Source of the DNA: Pseudomonas sp. AKS31
GTDB taxonomy: Bacteria; Pseudomonadota; Gammaproteobacteria; Pseudomonadales; Pseudomonadaceae
Assembly (NCBI RefSeq): GCF_023634765.1
Contig: NZ_JAMLFX010000001.1
Location: 775,789 to 839,788 of the forward strand
Length of the DNA: 64,000 nt
Direction of reading: 5' to 3'
Program-made: the position numbers and the translations under genes
Notes under the pieces: generated by a model
What the model saw: only the letters and a program-made list of their open reading frames with translations
Databases searched by the model: none
What the model was told of the DNA's origin: nothing
Shown here: positions 1 through 8,689 of the stretch, piece by piece
Layout of the letters: each line of letters opens with the position of its first letter
How positions within the stretch are numbered: the first letter of the stretch is position 1

Positions 1-6
1 CTCGTA

Positions 7-828
7 TCAGTAAAACATCGTCCGCGACTCTTCCAGGTCTTCGCACAGCGCTTTGTTCTCCGGATCAATCCCGAGCTTTCTGAACGCCGGTACAGTCAGC
101 GGATCAATTCGCGCAAACGGATGATCAGTGCCCTTGTGGCAATACAGGCTTGCCACTTGCACCAGATCAACATAATCGATGTCCGCCGAGTCGCGTTTGA
201 AATCCTGATACAGCCCCGGCAGCTCCACCAACCGCTCCGGAAACTCCCAGACCCGTAGCAGCTTGTCGCCGAGCAACGGGTGAATATGGTCGATCACATG
301 GTTCAGGCTGACCGGATCCGACAGCAGTTCATAGTGATCTTCGGCGTAGGTCAGAATCGGCAGCACACCGATCTGATGCACCAGCCCGCCGAGGGCCGCC
401 TGGTCGGGTTTGAGTTGTGTGTAGCGGCGGCACAACGCGTAACTGACCCCGGCAATTTCCAGACTCTTGCGCCAGACCTCGCGCATCTTCTGCTCGACCA
501 CCTCGGAGCGGGCGTGGAAGATCTGCTCCATCACCAGACCGATGGCCAGGTTGCTGCTGTAGTTGATACCCAGACGGGTGATGGCGGTGTGCAGGTCGGT
601 GACTTCCTGAGCGGCGCGCAGCAGCGGGCTGTTGACCACTTTGATCAGGCGCGCCGACAGCGCCGTGTCACGGCCGATCATTTTGCTCAGGTCACTGACG
701 CTGATCTCCGGGTCTTCCGCGGCCTTGCGAATCTGCAGGGCCACTTCCGGCAACGTGGGCAGAACCAGGTCATCGTTATCGATGGCCGCAACCAAATCCT
801 GTTGGACTTTTTCCGCCAGTTCGCTCAT
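7..828 (-). CDS. HDOD domain protein
   Basis: A 273-residue cytoplasmic protein whose N-terminal two thirds (about residues 18-215) matches the HDOD fold, a non-catalytic relative of the HD phosphohydrolases. Visible landmarks are the opening 'LPTLPEVALQIRKAAEDP', the 'SARLIKVVNSPLLR' helix, and 'TAITRLGINYSSNLAI'. HDOD proteins usually act as signalling or regulatory scaffolds and are often linked to cyclic-di-GMP or stress responses. There is no attached output domain here, so its target cannot be read from sequence. The ATG start is clean. It lies 35 bases downstream of ygfZ on the same strand and is probably cotranscribed with it. Family call is firm; the biological role is unknown. Confidence 0.85.
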   Translation of the reverse strand: MSELAEKVQQDLVAAIDNDDLVLPTLPEVALQIRKAAEDPEISVSDLSKMIGRDTALSARLIKVVNSPLLRAAQEVTDLHTAITRLGINYSSNLAIGLVMEQIFHARSEVVEQKMREVWRKSLEIAGVSYALCRRYTQLKPDQAALGGLVHQIGVLPILTYAEDHYELLSDPVSLNHVIDHIHPLLGDKLLRVWEFPERLVELPGLYQDFKRDSADIDYVDLVQVASLYCHKGTDHPFARIDPLTVPAFRKLGIDPENKALCEDLEESRTMFY

Positions 829-863
829 TTAAACTCTCTAGGGTGTTGCAACAAATGCTGCGG

Positions 864-1805
864 TCAGCGCTGGATTTCGCGGTCGCGATCCAGTTCGTAA
901 GGCAGGTCGAGCAGGTGCAGCGCCGGGCCTTCGAGAGAACCCACGTGCAGATCGCCCGCTTCGGCAGCTTCGGCCTGCAGCACCGCCAGGAGTTCAATGT
1001 TTTGCCCGGCCTTGGCGGCCAGCACCACTTCGCCGATGGCGCTGTTGTGGCTTGGCGCGAACAATTGTGTGCCAGGCTCCGGCAAATCAGCAGCGTCCAG
1101 GCTCAAGCGATACAGTCGCCGTTTGAGTTTGCCCAGGTACTGCATGCGCGCAACGATTTCCTGGCCGGTGTAGCAGCCTTTCTTGAAACTCACGCCGCCG
1201 ACGGCCTGCAGGTTGAGCATCTGCGGGATGAACAGCTCGCGGGTGCTTGGCATGACCTGGCCGATACCGGCGCGGATCTGGCCCAGCAGCCATTGATTCA
1301 GCTCGGTTTCAGGCAGGGCAGCGGACACTTTGGCTTTGATCGCGTCAGCCTGATCGGCCGGGGCCCAGAGTTCGGCGCGATAGGGCGAGACGCGAATCGC
1401 GATCAGGCCTTCGTGACGTGCAACGCTGTCGGTTTCCGCGGGCAGGTCCAGACCTAGGCTGGCCAAGGCACTGTCGCCGAGCTCCAGACCGAAGCGCACC
1501 CAAGCGGCGCTTTCGTCGGTCAGTTTCGATTTGGAGAACACCGCGTACTTTTTCAGGTCCGCCAGTTGCGGCTCGAGCAGCTCGCTGGCCATTGCCAGGA
1601 CTACACCGTCACCTTCGAGCAGAATGCGGAAGCTCGACTGCATCCGGCCCTTCTGTGTGCAACGGGCGCCGAGGCTGGCGCGATTGTCGCTCAGGTAATT
1701 GAGATTGCAGGTCAACTGGCCTTGCAGGAATTTTCCGGCATCCGCGCCGCGAACCGCGAGAACGCCTTCATGAGACAGGGTGCAGAAAAAAGCAGAATCG
1801 GCCAT
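864..1805 (-). CDS. ygfZ: folate-binding tRNA-modifying/Fe-S repair protein YgfZ
   Basis: A 313-residue member of the YgfZ/GcvT family. These tetrahydrofolate-binding proteins are needed for full activity of some Fe-S enzymes such as the tRNA methylthiotransferase MiaB. The family signature K-G-C-Y-T-G-Q-E is intact at residues 209-216, with the conserved Cys at 211. The open frame extends upstream to 1994, but that extension overlaps the divergent sdhE gene and looks non-native. The ATG at 1805, giving 'MADSAFFCTLSHEG', fits family length and is preferred. It is transcribed away from sdhE, also a cofactor-assembly gene, with 150 bases between the starts. The HDOD gene follows on the same strand. 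Confidence 0.9.
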   Translation of the reverse strand: MADSAFFCTLSHEGVLAVRGADAGKFLQGQLTCNLNYLSDNRASLGARCTQKGRMQSSFRILLEGDGVVLAMASELLEPQLADLKKYAVFSKSKLTDESAAWVRFGLELGDSALASLGLDLPAETDSVARHEGLIAIRVSPYRAELWAPADQADAIKAKVSAALPETELNQWLLGQIRAGIGQVMPSTRELFIPQMLNLQAVGGVSFKKGCYTGQEIVARMQYLGKLKRRLYRLSLDAADLPEPGTQLFAPSHNSAIGEVVLAAKAGQNIELLAVLQAEAAEAGDLHVGSLEGPALHLLDLPYELDRDREIQR

Positions 1806-1955
1806 GGGTCTTCGCAGGGTAAATAGACTGGGGCACATCATAAGGGCGCGTTGGTGAAATGGGTAGTTGATAAAGGATCGGTGGTGCCCGACCAAAGCCG
1901 ACTGTGCGACCCGCCTCGGCGCTGTATACTTGCCGCCAAATTTGAGGAGGGCTCC

Positions 1956-2210
1956 ATGGTCGAACAAGTTGAACTGAATCGCCTCTTTTGGCACAGCCGT
2001 CGCGGCATGCTTGAGCTTGACGTGTTGCTGGTGCCATTCGTGAAAGAGGTTTATGCCGATCTAAACGAGGTGGATCGTGCGTTGTATGTTCGCCTGTTGG
2101 AGTGCGAGGATCAGGACATGTTCGGTTGGTTCATGGAGCGCAGCGAGTCTGAAGATCCGGAACTGCAGCGCATGGTTCGCATGATCCTGGACCGTGTCCA
2201 GCCCAAGTAA
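1956..2210 (+). CDS. sdhE: succinate dehydrogenase assembly factor SdhE
   Basis: An 84-residue cytoplasmic protein of the SdhE/YgfY/Sdh5 family, which promotes covalent FAD attachment to the succinate dehydrogenase flavoprotein subunit. Characteristic segments are '[16 protein letters not shown]', containing the conserved RRGMLELD core, and 'DMFGWFM' towards the C-terminus. The start is set by a strong ribosome site, GAGGAGG, six bases before the ATG. The end overlaps the GTG start of the next gene (ygfX-like) by 17 bases, so the two are almost certainly translated from one mRNA. This sdhE-ygfX pairing is the standard arrangement in gammaproteobacteria. Confidence 0.95.
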   Translation: MVEQVELNRLFWHSRRGMLELDVLLVPFVKEVYADLNEVDRALYVRLLECEDQDMFGWFMERSESEDPELQRMVRMILDRVQPK

Positions 2211-2646
2211 TACGTTTGAATGCCGCTGGCATGCCTCACGGCAGCTGCTGGCGGCGTATCTGTTGGCCCAGGCGTTCGCAATGGGCTCCTTGTTTCTGCT
2301 TTCTATTCCACTCTGGGCCAGTCTGCTCGGCGCTTTCGCTTGCCTGCTTCACGGAATTTGGGTGCTGCCTCGGCAGATTCTGCTGAGTCATCCCAAGGCG
2401 TTTCGCGGATTGCGCCGCGACGCCGATGGCTGGCAGTTGTGGAATCAGGCGGACGGATGGCAGGCGGTACAGCTGCGCCCGGACAGTCTCGCGCTTCCGC
2501 TGATTGTGGTGCTGAGGTTCAGATTGCGTGGCGAATGGCAGGTCCGATCGATCTGTGTGCCACGGGACTCGCAGGCGGCGGATCTGCACCGACGCCTGCG
2601 AGTACGGCTCAAGTTCAGCCGACGTAGGTGGGCGGCACCAGAATAG
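2194..2646 (+). CDS. YgfX-family inner membrane protein
   Basis: A 150-residue protein with two closely spaced N-terminal membrane segments (about residues 17-55) followed by a small soluble domain rich in Trp and Arg. That architecture and its position right behind sdhE identify it as a YgfX/CptA-type protein. In E. coli YgfX was described as a membrane toxin affecting cell division proteins, with SdhE as partner; whether this holds in Pseudomonas is uncertain. The start is a GTG inside the sdhE coding end, and translation reads '[17 protein letters not shown]'. Its last 32 bases overlap the 3' end of convergently transcribed nadB. Confidence 0.75.
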   Translation: MSSPSNTFECRWHASRQLLAAYLLAQAFAMGSLFLLSIPLWASLLGAFACLLHGIWVLPRQILLSHPKAFRGLRRDADGWQLWNQADGWQAVQLRPDSLALPLIVVLRFRLRGEWQVRSICVPRDSQAADLHRRLRVRLKFSRRRWAAPE

Positions 2647-4231
2647 TGTCGAGCGCCTCGGGCAACAGATCGGGATAGTCGAGGGTGTAATGCAGGCCGC
2701 GACTTTCCTTGCGCTCCATGGCTGAGCAGATCATCAGTTCGGCGACTTGCGCCAGGTTGCGCAGTTCGATCAGATCGCGACTGACCTTATAGTTGCTGTA
2801 GAACTCGTCGATTTCGTCCAGCAGCAGGCGCACGCGGTGCTGTGCCCGTTGCAGGCGCTTGTTGGTGCGCACGATGCCGACGTAGTCCCACATGAAACGC
2901 CGCAATTCATCCCAGTTGTGCGCGATGATCACGTCCTCGTCCGAGTCGGTGACCTGGCTGGCGTCCCAGACGGGCAGGGCGTTTGGGGCGGTGACATGGT
3001 CCAGTTGCGCGAGGATGTCGGCTGCTGCGGAGCGGGCATAGACGAAACATTCGAGCAGTGAATTACTGGCCATACGGTTGGCGCCGTGCAGGCCGGTGAA
3101 GCTGGTTTCACCGATGGCGTACAGACCGGGCACATCAGTGCGACCGTTCTGATCGACCATCACGCCGCCACAGGTGTAATGCGCGGCCGGCACGACCGGG
3201 ATCGGCTGCTTGGTGATATCGATGCCGAAGCCCAGGCAGCGCTCATAAACAGTCGGAAAGTGACTTTTAATGAATGCTTCGGGTTTGTGGCTGATGTCGA
3301 GATAGACGCAATCGACCCCCAGACGCTTCATTTCATGGTCGATGGCTCGGGCGACGATGTCGCGCGGTGCCAGCTCGGCGCGCTTGTCGAAGCGGGACAT
3401 GAAGCGTTCGCCATTGGGCAGCTTCAAATGGGCGCCTTCGCCGCGCAGGGCTTCGGTAATGAGAAAACTCTTGGCCTGCGGGTGATACAGGCAGGTCGGG
3501 TGGAACTGGTTGAACTCCAGGTTCGCCACGCGGCAGCCCGAACGCCAGGCCATGGCGATGCCATCACCGCAAGCGCCGTCGGGGTTACTCGTATAGAGGT
3601 AGACCTTGGCGGCACCGCCCGAGGCCAGAATCACGAAGCGTGCGCCGTAGGTGTCGACTTCGCCGGTTTTGCGATTGAGTACATAGGCGCCGAGGCAGCG
3701 TTCGCCTTCCATGCCCAAGCGCCGTTCGGTGATCAGATCGACGGCAACCCGCTGCTCCAGCAGTTCGATGTTCGAACGCTCTTTGGCCTGGGCCAGCAGG
3801 GTTTTGAAGATGGCCGCACCGGTGGCATCGGCCGCATGGATGATGCGGCGGTGACTGTGGCCGCCTTCACGGGTCAGGTGGAATTCAAACCCGCCGTCTT
3901 CAGTGCCGGACTGATCGTCGCGGGTGAAGGGCACGCCTTGATCAATCAGCCACTGAATGGCTTCGCGGCTGTGCTCGACGGTGAAACGCACAGCGTCTTC
4001 ATGGCACAGGCCTCCGCCTGCGTTGAGGGTGTCATCGACGTGGGATTCGACAGTGTCGGTGTCATCCAGCACGGCAGCGACCCCGCCCTGGGCCCAATAG
4101 GTGGAACCGTTGGCGAGATCGCCTTTGCTCAATACGGCAATGCGCAAATGACCCGGCAGGGTCAGCGCGAGACTCAAACCGGCAGCACCGCTGCCTATGA
4201 CCAGAACATCATGTTGGAATTGTTGGCTCAT
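2615..4231 (-). CDS. nadB: L-aspartate oxidase (NAD biosynthesis)
   Basis: A 538-residue FAD enzyme that oxidises L-aspartate to iminoaspartate, the first step of de novo NAD synthesis; NadA uses the product. The Rossmann motif '[13 protein letters not shown]' (residues 11-23) and flavoprotein landmarks such as '[12 protein letters not shown]', the active-site 'FHPT' and the later 'GLYAIGE' segment are present. Length equals that expected for Pseudomonas NadB. The open frame continues upstream to 4342, but '[13 protein letters not shown]' beginning at 4231 is the natural N-terminus. It is divergent from algU across about 560 bases, the same neighbour as in P. aeruginosa, and its 3' end overlaps the ygfX-like gene. 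Confidence 0.97.
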   Translation of the reverse strand: MSQQFQHDVLVIGSGAAGLSLALTLPGHLRIAVLSKGDLANGSTYWAQGGVAAVLDDTDTVESHVDDTLNAGGGLCHEDAVRFTVEHSREAIQWLIDQGVPFTRDDQSGTEDGGFEFHLTREGGHSHRRIIHAADATGAAIFKTLLAQAKERSNIELLEQRVAVDLITERRLGMEGERCLGAYVLNRKTGEVDTYGARFVILASGGAAKVYLYTSNPDGACGDGIAMAWRSGCRVANLEFNQFHPTCLYHPQAKSFLITEALRGEGAHLKLPNGERFMSRFDKRAELAPRDIVARAIDHEMKRLGVDCVYLDISHKPEAFIKSHFPTVYERCLGFGIDITKQPIPVVPAAHYTCGGVMVDQNGRTDVPGLYAIGETSFTGLHGANRMASNSLLECFVYARSAAADILAQLDHVTAPNALPVWDASQVTDSDEDVIIAHNWDELRRFMWDYVGIVRTNKRLQRAQHRVRLLLDEIDEFYSNYKVSRDLIELRNLAQVAELMICSAMERKESRGLHYTLDYPDLLPEALDTILVPPTYVG

Positions 4232-4509
4232 TACAGGATTCCGCTCAAAGCGACCCGGGTCGGGGGTGGTGCAAGACAGCTGGATCGGCGAGTCAAGACA
4301 GCCACACAGCCCACTAGTATATAGAGGGGGGGAGCGGCACAATAGCCGGGCCGATATGGCATTGTGAAACTACTGTGACCGAAAAAACCGTGTGCTTCGT
4401 CGGAAGTTTTTTTCACCCGTTGGGGGAAAAGGCGACTGTATCGGTGCTGAAACAGACTTTTTCTGCACAGGGTTGCCAAATGTCGGGTGGCGACGGCTAT
4501 AAATAATTG

Positions 4510-4537
4510 GAACTTTTGCCAAAGGCCCAAGATCAAT
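4510..4537 (+). promoter_or_regulatory. distal AlgU (sigma-22/RpoE-type) promoter candidate for algU
   Basis: A GAACTT -35 element at 4510-4515 is followed after 17 bases by TCAAT at 4533-4537, close to the AlgU consensus GAACTT-N16/17-TCtgA. It lies about 250 bases before the algU start. Sequence between the boxes closely resembles the proximal box at 4704, which strengthens both. The -10 is weaker than in the proximal box. Confidence 0.55.
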
Positions 4538-4703
4538 AGTCGGTGCCAGAGATAAGGGACAGTGTCGGCTTCAGTGCGGAATCTGCGGTTGGATTCCTGC
4601 CGGCGAAACCGATGACAAGATTATTCGCGCAGCCGGTTTATCCCGAGCTGCGTTTTTCGTGCGTGCCAAATCAGAGCTCGCAGGAAACTTGCCTGGAGGG
4701 GGA

Positions 4704-4730
4704 GAACTTTTGCGAAAAGCCCGAGTCTAT
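4704..4730 (+). promoter_or_regulatory. proximal AlgU (sigma-22/RpoE-type) promoter of algU
   Basis: A perfect GAACTT at 4704-4709 and TCTAT at 4726-4730, separated by exactly 16 bases, match the extracytoplasmic-function AlgU/RpoE promoter class. It stands about 55 bases ahead of the algU start codon, so algU is predicted to be autoregulated, as is known for P. aeruginosa algU. The remaining nadB-algU intergenic sequence (4232-4789) shows no gene that I can support. Confidence 0.8.
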
Positions 4731-4789
4731 GTTTGCAAGTCTGGTCGTTTAGTTATGCAAGTCTCCTTCGGGCTTATCGAGGAGTGTTC

Positions 4790-5371
4790 ATGCTAACCCA
4801 GGAAGAGGATCAGCAGCTGGTCGAGCGCGTTCAACGCGGCGACAAGCGAGCTTTCGATCTGTTGGTGCTGAAGTATCAGCACAAGATTCTCGGGTTGATC
4901 GTGCGTTTCGTGCACGACACCCATGAAGCCCAGGACGTGGCTCAGGAAGCCTTTATCAAGGCGTATCGAGCACTTGGAAACTTTCGCGGCGACAGTGCGT
5001 TTTATACGTGGCTGTACCGTATTGCCATTAACACGGCGAAGAATTACCTGGTTTCACGCGGCCGCCGGCCGCCGGATAGCGATGTAAGTTCCGAAGATGC
5101 AGAGTTCTACGATGGCGATCACGGCCTCAAGGATCTCGAGTCACCAGAACGTGCACTGCTGCGGGATGAGATCGAAGGCACCGTCCATCGAACCATCCAG
5201 CAACTGCCAGAAGATTTACGTACAGCTTTAACTTTACGTGAGTTCGATGGTCTGAGTTACGAGGACATTGCGAGCGTCATGCAATGTCCGGTGGGTACCG
5301 TGCGCTCCCGGATTTTCCGCGCTCGGGAGGCCATCGATAAAGCCCTGCAGCCGTTGTTGCAGGAAAACTGA
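4790..5371 (+). CDS. algU: RNA polymerase ECF sigma factor AlgU (sigma-22)
   Basis: A 193-residue extracytoplasmic-function sigma factor equivalent to RpoE/AlgT. Region 2 is visible as 'RVQRGDKRAFDLLVLKYQ' through 'FYTWLYRIAINTAKN', and the region 4 helix-turn-helix as 'LSYEDIASVMQCPVGTVRSR' near the C-terminus. It drives alginate, osmotic and envelope-stress genes and is held inactive by MucA at the inner membrane. The open frame begins earlier, but the ATG at 4790, preceded by GAGGAG, gives the expected 'MLTQEEDQQL' N-terminus. mucA starts 30 bases later, then mucB and mucD, so the complete control circuit is present except for mucC. Confidence 0.98.
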   Translation: MLTQEEDQQLVERVQRGDKRAFDLLVLKYQHKILGLIVRFVHDTHEAQDVAQEAFIKAYRALGNFRGDSAFYTWLYRIAINTAKNYLVSRGRRPPDSDVSSEDAEFYDGDHGLKDLESPERALLRDEIEGTVHRTIQQLPEDLRTALTLREFDGLSYEDIASVMQCPVGTVRSRIFRAREAIDKALQPLLQEN

Positions 5372-5401
5372 GACAGCGGCGACAGCCAAGAGAGGAACGC
5401 C

Positions 5402-5989
5402 ATGAGTCGTGAAGCCCTGCAGGAATCGCTGTCCGCAGTGATGGATAACGAAGCGGACGAACTGGAATTGCGTCGAGTGCTCAATGCACTGGATGATGTT
5501 GATACCCGTGAGACTTGGGCTCGTTACCAGATCGCTCGGGCAGCCATGCACAAGGATCTGCTGCTTCCACGTCTGGATATCGCTGCGGCAGTGTCTGCTG
5601 CACTGGAAGACGAAACGGCCCCGGCCAAAGTATCTCGCAGCCCATGGCGCAACCTCGGCCGTCTGGCTGTTGCAGCCTCGGTGACTGTTGCCGTTCTGGC
5701 TGGTGTTCGTCTGTACAACCAGGATGAAATCGCCGGTGTTGAGCTGGCTCAGCAATCCAATCAGCCAACCCTGGCCACCCCACAGGTCAAAGGCCCGGCT
5801 GTTCTGGCAGGCTACAGCGAGAGTTCGGAAGCGACTGGCCCTATGGCTAACGGCGTTCTGCAAGGTCAGCCAGGCTGGCACGATCAGCGTCTGCCAGGGT
5901 ACTTGCGCCAGCACGCCCAACAGGCTGCATTGAAAGGCACTGAAAGCGCGTTGCCATACGCACGTGCAGCAAGTCTGGAAAACCGTTAA
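5402..5989 (+). CDS. mucA: anti-sigma factor MucA
   Basis: A 195-residue single-pass inner membrane protein that sequesters AlgU. The N-terminal cytoplasmic domain 'MSREALQESLSAVMDNEADE' binds the sigma factor. One membrane segment lies at about residues 86-104, and a periplasmic tail of about 90 residues is bound and protected by MucB. In P. aeruginosa regulated proteolysis (AlgW, then MucP) destroys it under stress, and truncation causes mucoidy. The frame here is intact with no early stop, so this locus would be non-mucoid by the common mucA route. It sits between algU and mucB in one operon; mucB starts 8 bases after its stop. Confidence 0.96.
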   Translation: MSREALQESLSAVMDNEADELELRRVLNALDDVDTRETWARYQIARAAMHKDLLLPRLDIAAAVSAALEDETAPAKVSRSPWRNLGRLAVAASVTVAVLAGVRLYNQDEIAGVELAQQSNQPTLATPQVKGPAVLAGYSESSEATGPMANGVLQGQPGWHDQRLPGYLRQHAQQAALKGTESALPYARAASLENR

Positions 5990-5997
5990 GGAGGATC

Positions 5998-6963
5998 ATG
6001 CGCGCCATACCTCTACTTTCGCTTCTGCTCAGTGGCTGGTTCATAGTTCCAGCCCACGCTGACGAGGCCCAGGACTGGTTGACCCGTCTGGGCCAAGCCG
6101 AGCAGCAGCAAAGCTTTCACGGCACATTCGTTTACGAGCGTAACGGTAGCTTCTCTACCCATAACATCTGGCATCGCGTCCAGAATGGCCAAGTCCGTGA
6201 GCGTTTACTCCAGCTCGACGGTTCGGCGCAGGAAGTCGTGCGCATTGATGGACACACTCAATGCGTCAGCGGCACCCTGATTGCCGGTCTGGGGGATTCC
6301 CCCAACTCGGCCGCTCGTCCTCTCGATCCGAAAAAGCTGAAAAACTGGTATGACCTTGCCGTCATCGGCAAGTCGCGCGTGGCTGGGCGAGACGCAGTGA
6401 TCGTATCGCTGACGCCTCGCGATCAGCATCGGTACGGTTTTGAATTGCATCTGGACAAGAAAACCGGCTTGCCGCTGAAGTCTTTGCTGCTGAATGACAA
6501 AGGGCAGTTGCTCGAACGCTTCCAGTTCACCAGTCTCGATACTGACGAAGTACCGTCGGACAAAGATTTGCAGGCTGATGCCGACTGTAAAGCGATAACG
6601 CTCGACAGTGACAAGGCTTCGGCGGTCAAGACCGCTCAAGTCTGGCATTCAGACTGGCTGCCGCCGGGTTTTGAACTGACCAGCAGTACCTCGCACAGAG
6701 ATCCGGAGACCAAGACTCAGGTCAACAGCCTGATGTATGACGACGGGCTGGCGCGTTTCTCGGTGTTCCTCGAGCCGTTGAACGGTGCGACGGTTACCGA
6801 TACCCGCACTCAACTCGGTCCGACCGTGGCTGTTTCCCGTCGCCTGACCACGCCCGATGGCGAAATGATGGTCACGGTGGTTGGCGAAATCCCGATTGGC
6901 ACCGCCGAACGAATTGCTCTGTCGATGCGTAATACTGATGGCACTGCAACCAGCAAGCAGTGA
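5998..6963 (+). CDS. mucB: periplasmic negative regulator MucB (RseB family)
   Basis: A 321-residue exported protein with a clear signal peptide ending at 'VPAHA' (about residue 21). It belongs to the MucB/RseB family, whose two domains bind lipid or lipopolysaccharide signals and the periplasmic tail of MucA, slowing MucA cleavage. The family opening 'DWLTRLGQAEQQQSFHGTFV' and the second-domain segment 'HSDWLPPGFELTSS' are visible. A strong GGAGG-like site (AAGGAGGATC) precedes the ATG, 8 bases after mucA. Unlike P. aeruginosa there is no mucC after it; 210 non-coding bases separate it from mucD. Confidence 0.95.
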   Translation: MRAIPLLSLLLSGWFIVPAHADEAQDWLTRLGQAEQQQSFHGTFVYERNGSFSTHNIWHRVQNGQVRERLLQLDGSAQEVVRIDGHTQCVSGTLIAGLGDSPNSAARPLDPKKLKNWYDLAVIGKSRVAGRDAVIVSLTPRDQHRYGFELHLDKKTGLPLKSLLLNDKGQLLERFQFTSLDTDEVPSDKDLQADADCKAITLDSDKASAVKTAQVWHSDWLPPGFELTSSTSHRDPETKTQVNSLMYDDGLARFSVFLEPLNGATVTDTRTQLGPTVAVSRRLTTPDGEMMVTVVGEIPIGTAERIALSMRNTDGTATSKQ

Positions 6964-7028
6964 GCTGATTTCAGTCATTACCACTTCTTCGTCGAGACGT
7001 AGATGAAATGTTTGCTGAGCATTTTCAT

Positions 7029-7057
7029 TTGCAAATAACCCGAAAATTTTTTATAGG
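7029..7057 (+). promoter_or_regulatory. candidate sigma-70 promoter for mucD
   Basis: In the AT-rich mucB-mucD gap, TTGCAA (7029-7034) and TATAGG (7052-7057) are spaced by 17 bases, an acceptable housekeeping promoter about 117 bases ahead of the mucD start. I recall that P. aeruginosa mucD also has a promoter of its own, so independent expression is plausible. The -10 is imperfect. Confidence 0.4.
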
Positions 7058-7173
7058 TCAGTGCCTCACGGCTCTGGCCTTGTTTGTTGTTGCCGGAACA
7101 AAAATGCCGGTCGGTGGTTTCCGGTGTTCCTTGCTCCATATCGCTTAACCCTGCTCGTCGTAACGGGAGCTGT

Positions 7174-8607
7174 ATGTCGATACCAAGTTTGAAATCCTAT
7201 CTCTCCATCTTCGCCACTGTGCTGTTGCTCGGTCAGGCGGTGCCTGCGGCGCAAGCAGCCGATCTGCCTGACTTCACCCAATTGGTCGAACAAGCTTCGC
7301 CAGCCGTGGTGAACATCAGTACCACGCAGAAACTGCCGGATCGCAAAGTGAACCAGCAGATGCCTGATCTGGAGGGCCTGCCGCCGATGCTGCGCGAGTT
7401 CTTCGAACGTGGCATGCCGCCTCAGCAGCGTTCGCCGGGCGGTGGCGGTCGTCAGCGTGAAGCGCAGTCGCTGGGTTCGGGCTTCATCATCTCCTCGGAT
7501 GGCTACATCCTCACCAACAACCACGTGATCGCCGATGCCGACGAAATCCTCGTCCGCCTCGCCGACCGCAGCGAAATGAAAGCCAAGCTGATCGGCACCG
7601 ACCCACGTTCCGACGTGGCGCTGCTGAAAATCGAAGGCAAGGATCTGCCGGTATTGAAGCTTGGCAAATCCCAGGACCTGAAAGCCGGCCAGTGGGTCGT
7701 CGCTATCGGTTCGCCGTTCGGCTTCGACCACACCGTGACCCAAGGCATCGTCAGTGCCGTGGGCCGTAGCCTGCCAAACGAAAACTACGTGCCGTTCATT
7801 CAGACCGACGTGCCGATCAATCCGGGCAACTCCGGTGGCCCTCTGTTCAACCTGAACGGCGAAGTGGTCGGCATCAACTCGCAGATCTACACCCGTTCGG
7901 GCGGCTTCATGGGCGTGTCGTTCGCGATCCCGATCGACGTGGCGATGGATGTGTCCAATCAGCTGAAGACCGGTGGCAAGGTCAGCCGTGGCTGGCTGGG
8001 CGTGGTCATCCAGGAAGTGAACAAGGATCTGGCCGAGTCGTTCGGTCTGGATAAACCGGCCGGCGCGCTGGTTGCACAGATTCAGGATGACGGCCCGGCC
8101 GCGAAGGGTGGCCTGCAAGTCGGTGACGTGATCCTGAGCATGAACGGCCAGCCGATCGTCATGTCGGCTGACCTGCCACATCTGGTCGGCGCACTGAAAG
8201 CTGGCGCCAAAGCCAATCTGGAAGTGATTCGTGAAGGCAAACGCAAGAATGTCGAACTGACCGTCGGCGCGATCCCGGACGAAGACAAAGAGCTGGATGC
8301 GCTGCCGAAGTCCGGTACTGAAAGCACCAGCAACCGCCTCGGAGTGTCGGTGGGCGAGCTGACCGCCGAGCAGAAGAAAACCTACGACCTCAAAGGTGGT
8401 GTGGTGATCAAGGAAGTGCAGGACGGTCCTGCGGCGCTGATTGGTCTGCAGCCAGGTGACGTGATCACCCATCTGAACAACCAGGCTATTGGCTCCAGCA
8501 AGGAGTTCGGCGAGATCGCCAAGGCGCTGCCGAAGAACCGTTCGGTGTCGATGCGCGTTCTGCGTCAAGGTCGTGCCAGCTTCATCACCTTCAAACTGGC
8601 TGAATAA
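7174..8607 (+). CDS. mucD: periplasmic serine protease MucD (DegP/HtrA family)
   Basis: A 477-residue HtrA-type protease that removes misfolded envelope proteins and dampens AlgU activation. It has a signal peptide ending near 'VPAAQAA' (residue 29), a trypsin-like domain with catalytic His117 ('LTNNHVIA'), Asp147 ('DPRSDVALLK') and Ser220 ('NPGNSGGPL'), then two PDZ domains at about residues 270-360 and 390-470. The frame is open to 7084, but the ATG at 7174 after GGGAG starts the signal peptide and is preferred. It is the last gene of the algU locus and is followed by a strong terminator. In P. aeruginosa lepA follows mucD; here a convergent protease gene does. Confidence 0.96.
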   Translation: MSIPSLKSYLSIFATVLLLGQAVPAAQAADLPDFTQLVEQASPAVVNISTTQKLPDRKVNQQMPDLEGLPPMLREFFERGMPPQQRSPGGGGRQREAQSLGSGFIISSDGYILTNNHVIADADEILVRLADRSEMKAKLIGTDPRSDVALLKIEGKDLPVLKLGKSQDLKAGQWVVAIGSPFGFDHTVTQGIVSAVGRSLPNENYVPFIQTDVPINPGNSGGPLFNLNGEVVGINSQIYTRSGGFMGVSFAIPIDVAMDVSNQLKTGGKVSRGWLGVVIQEVNKDLAESFGLDKPAGALVAQIQDDGPAAKGGLQVGDVILSMNGQPIVMSADLPHLVGALKAGAKANLEVIREGKRKNVELTVGAIPDEDKELDALPKSGTESTSNRLGVSVGELTAEQKKTYDLKGGVVIKEVQDGPAALIGLQPGDVITHLNNQAIGSSKEFGEIAKALPKNRSVSMRVLRQGRASFITFKLAE

Positions 8608-8630
8608 TCCAGCGCCAAGGTAAAAAAGAA

Positions 8631-8656
8631 ACCGCCTCGAAAGAGGCGGTTTTTTT
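8631..8656 (+). terminator. intrinsic terminator after mucD
   Basis: A perfect GC-rich hairpin, ACCGCCTC-GAAA-GAGGCGGT, is followed by a run of T residues, 23 bases after the mucD stop. An A-run before the stem means it could also stop transcription from the convergent bepA-like gene on the other strand. Confidence 0.93.
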
Positions 8657-8689
8657 ATGCCTGAAGCTTTTGTCTGGATGGCTTGAGGC

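Noticed and set aside
3086-4324. 412-codon plus-strand frame opposite nadB
   Set aside because: Shadow of nadB; the antisense translation shows no recognisable domain.
7066-8568. 500-codon minus-strand frame opposite mucD
   Set aside because: Shadow of mucD, rich in His and Gln as expected from reversed Pseudomonas codons.
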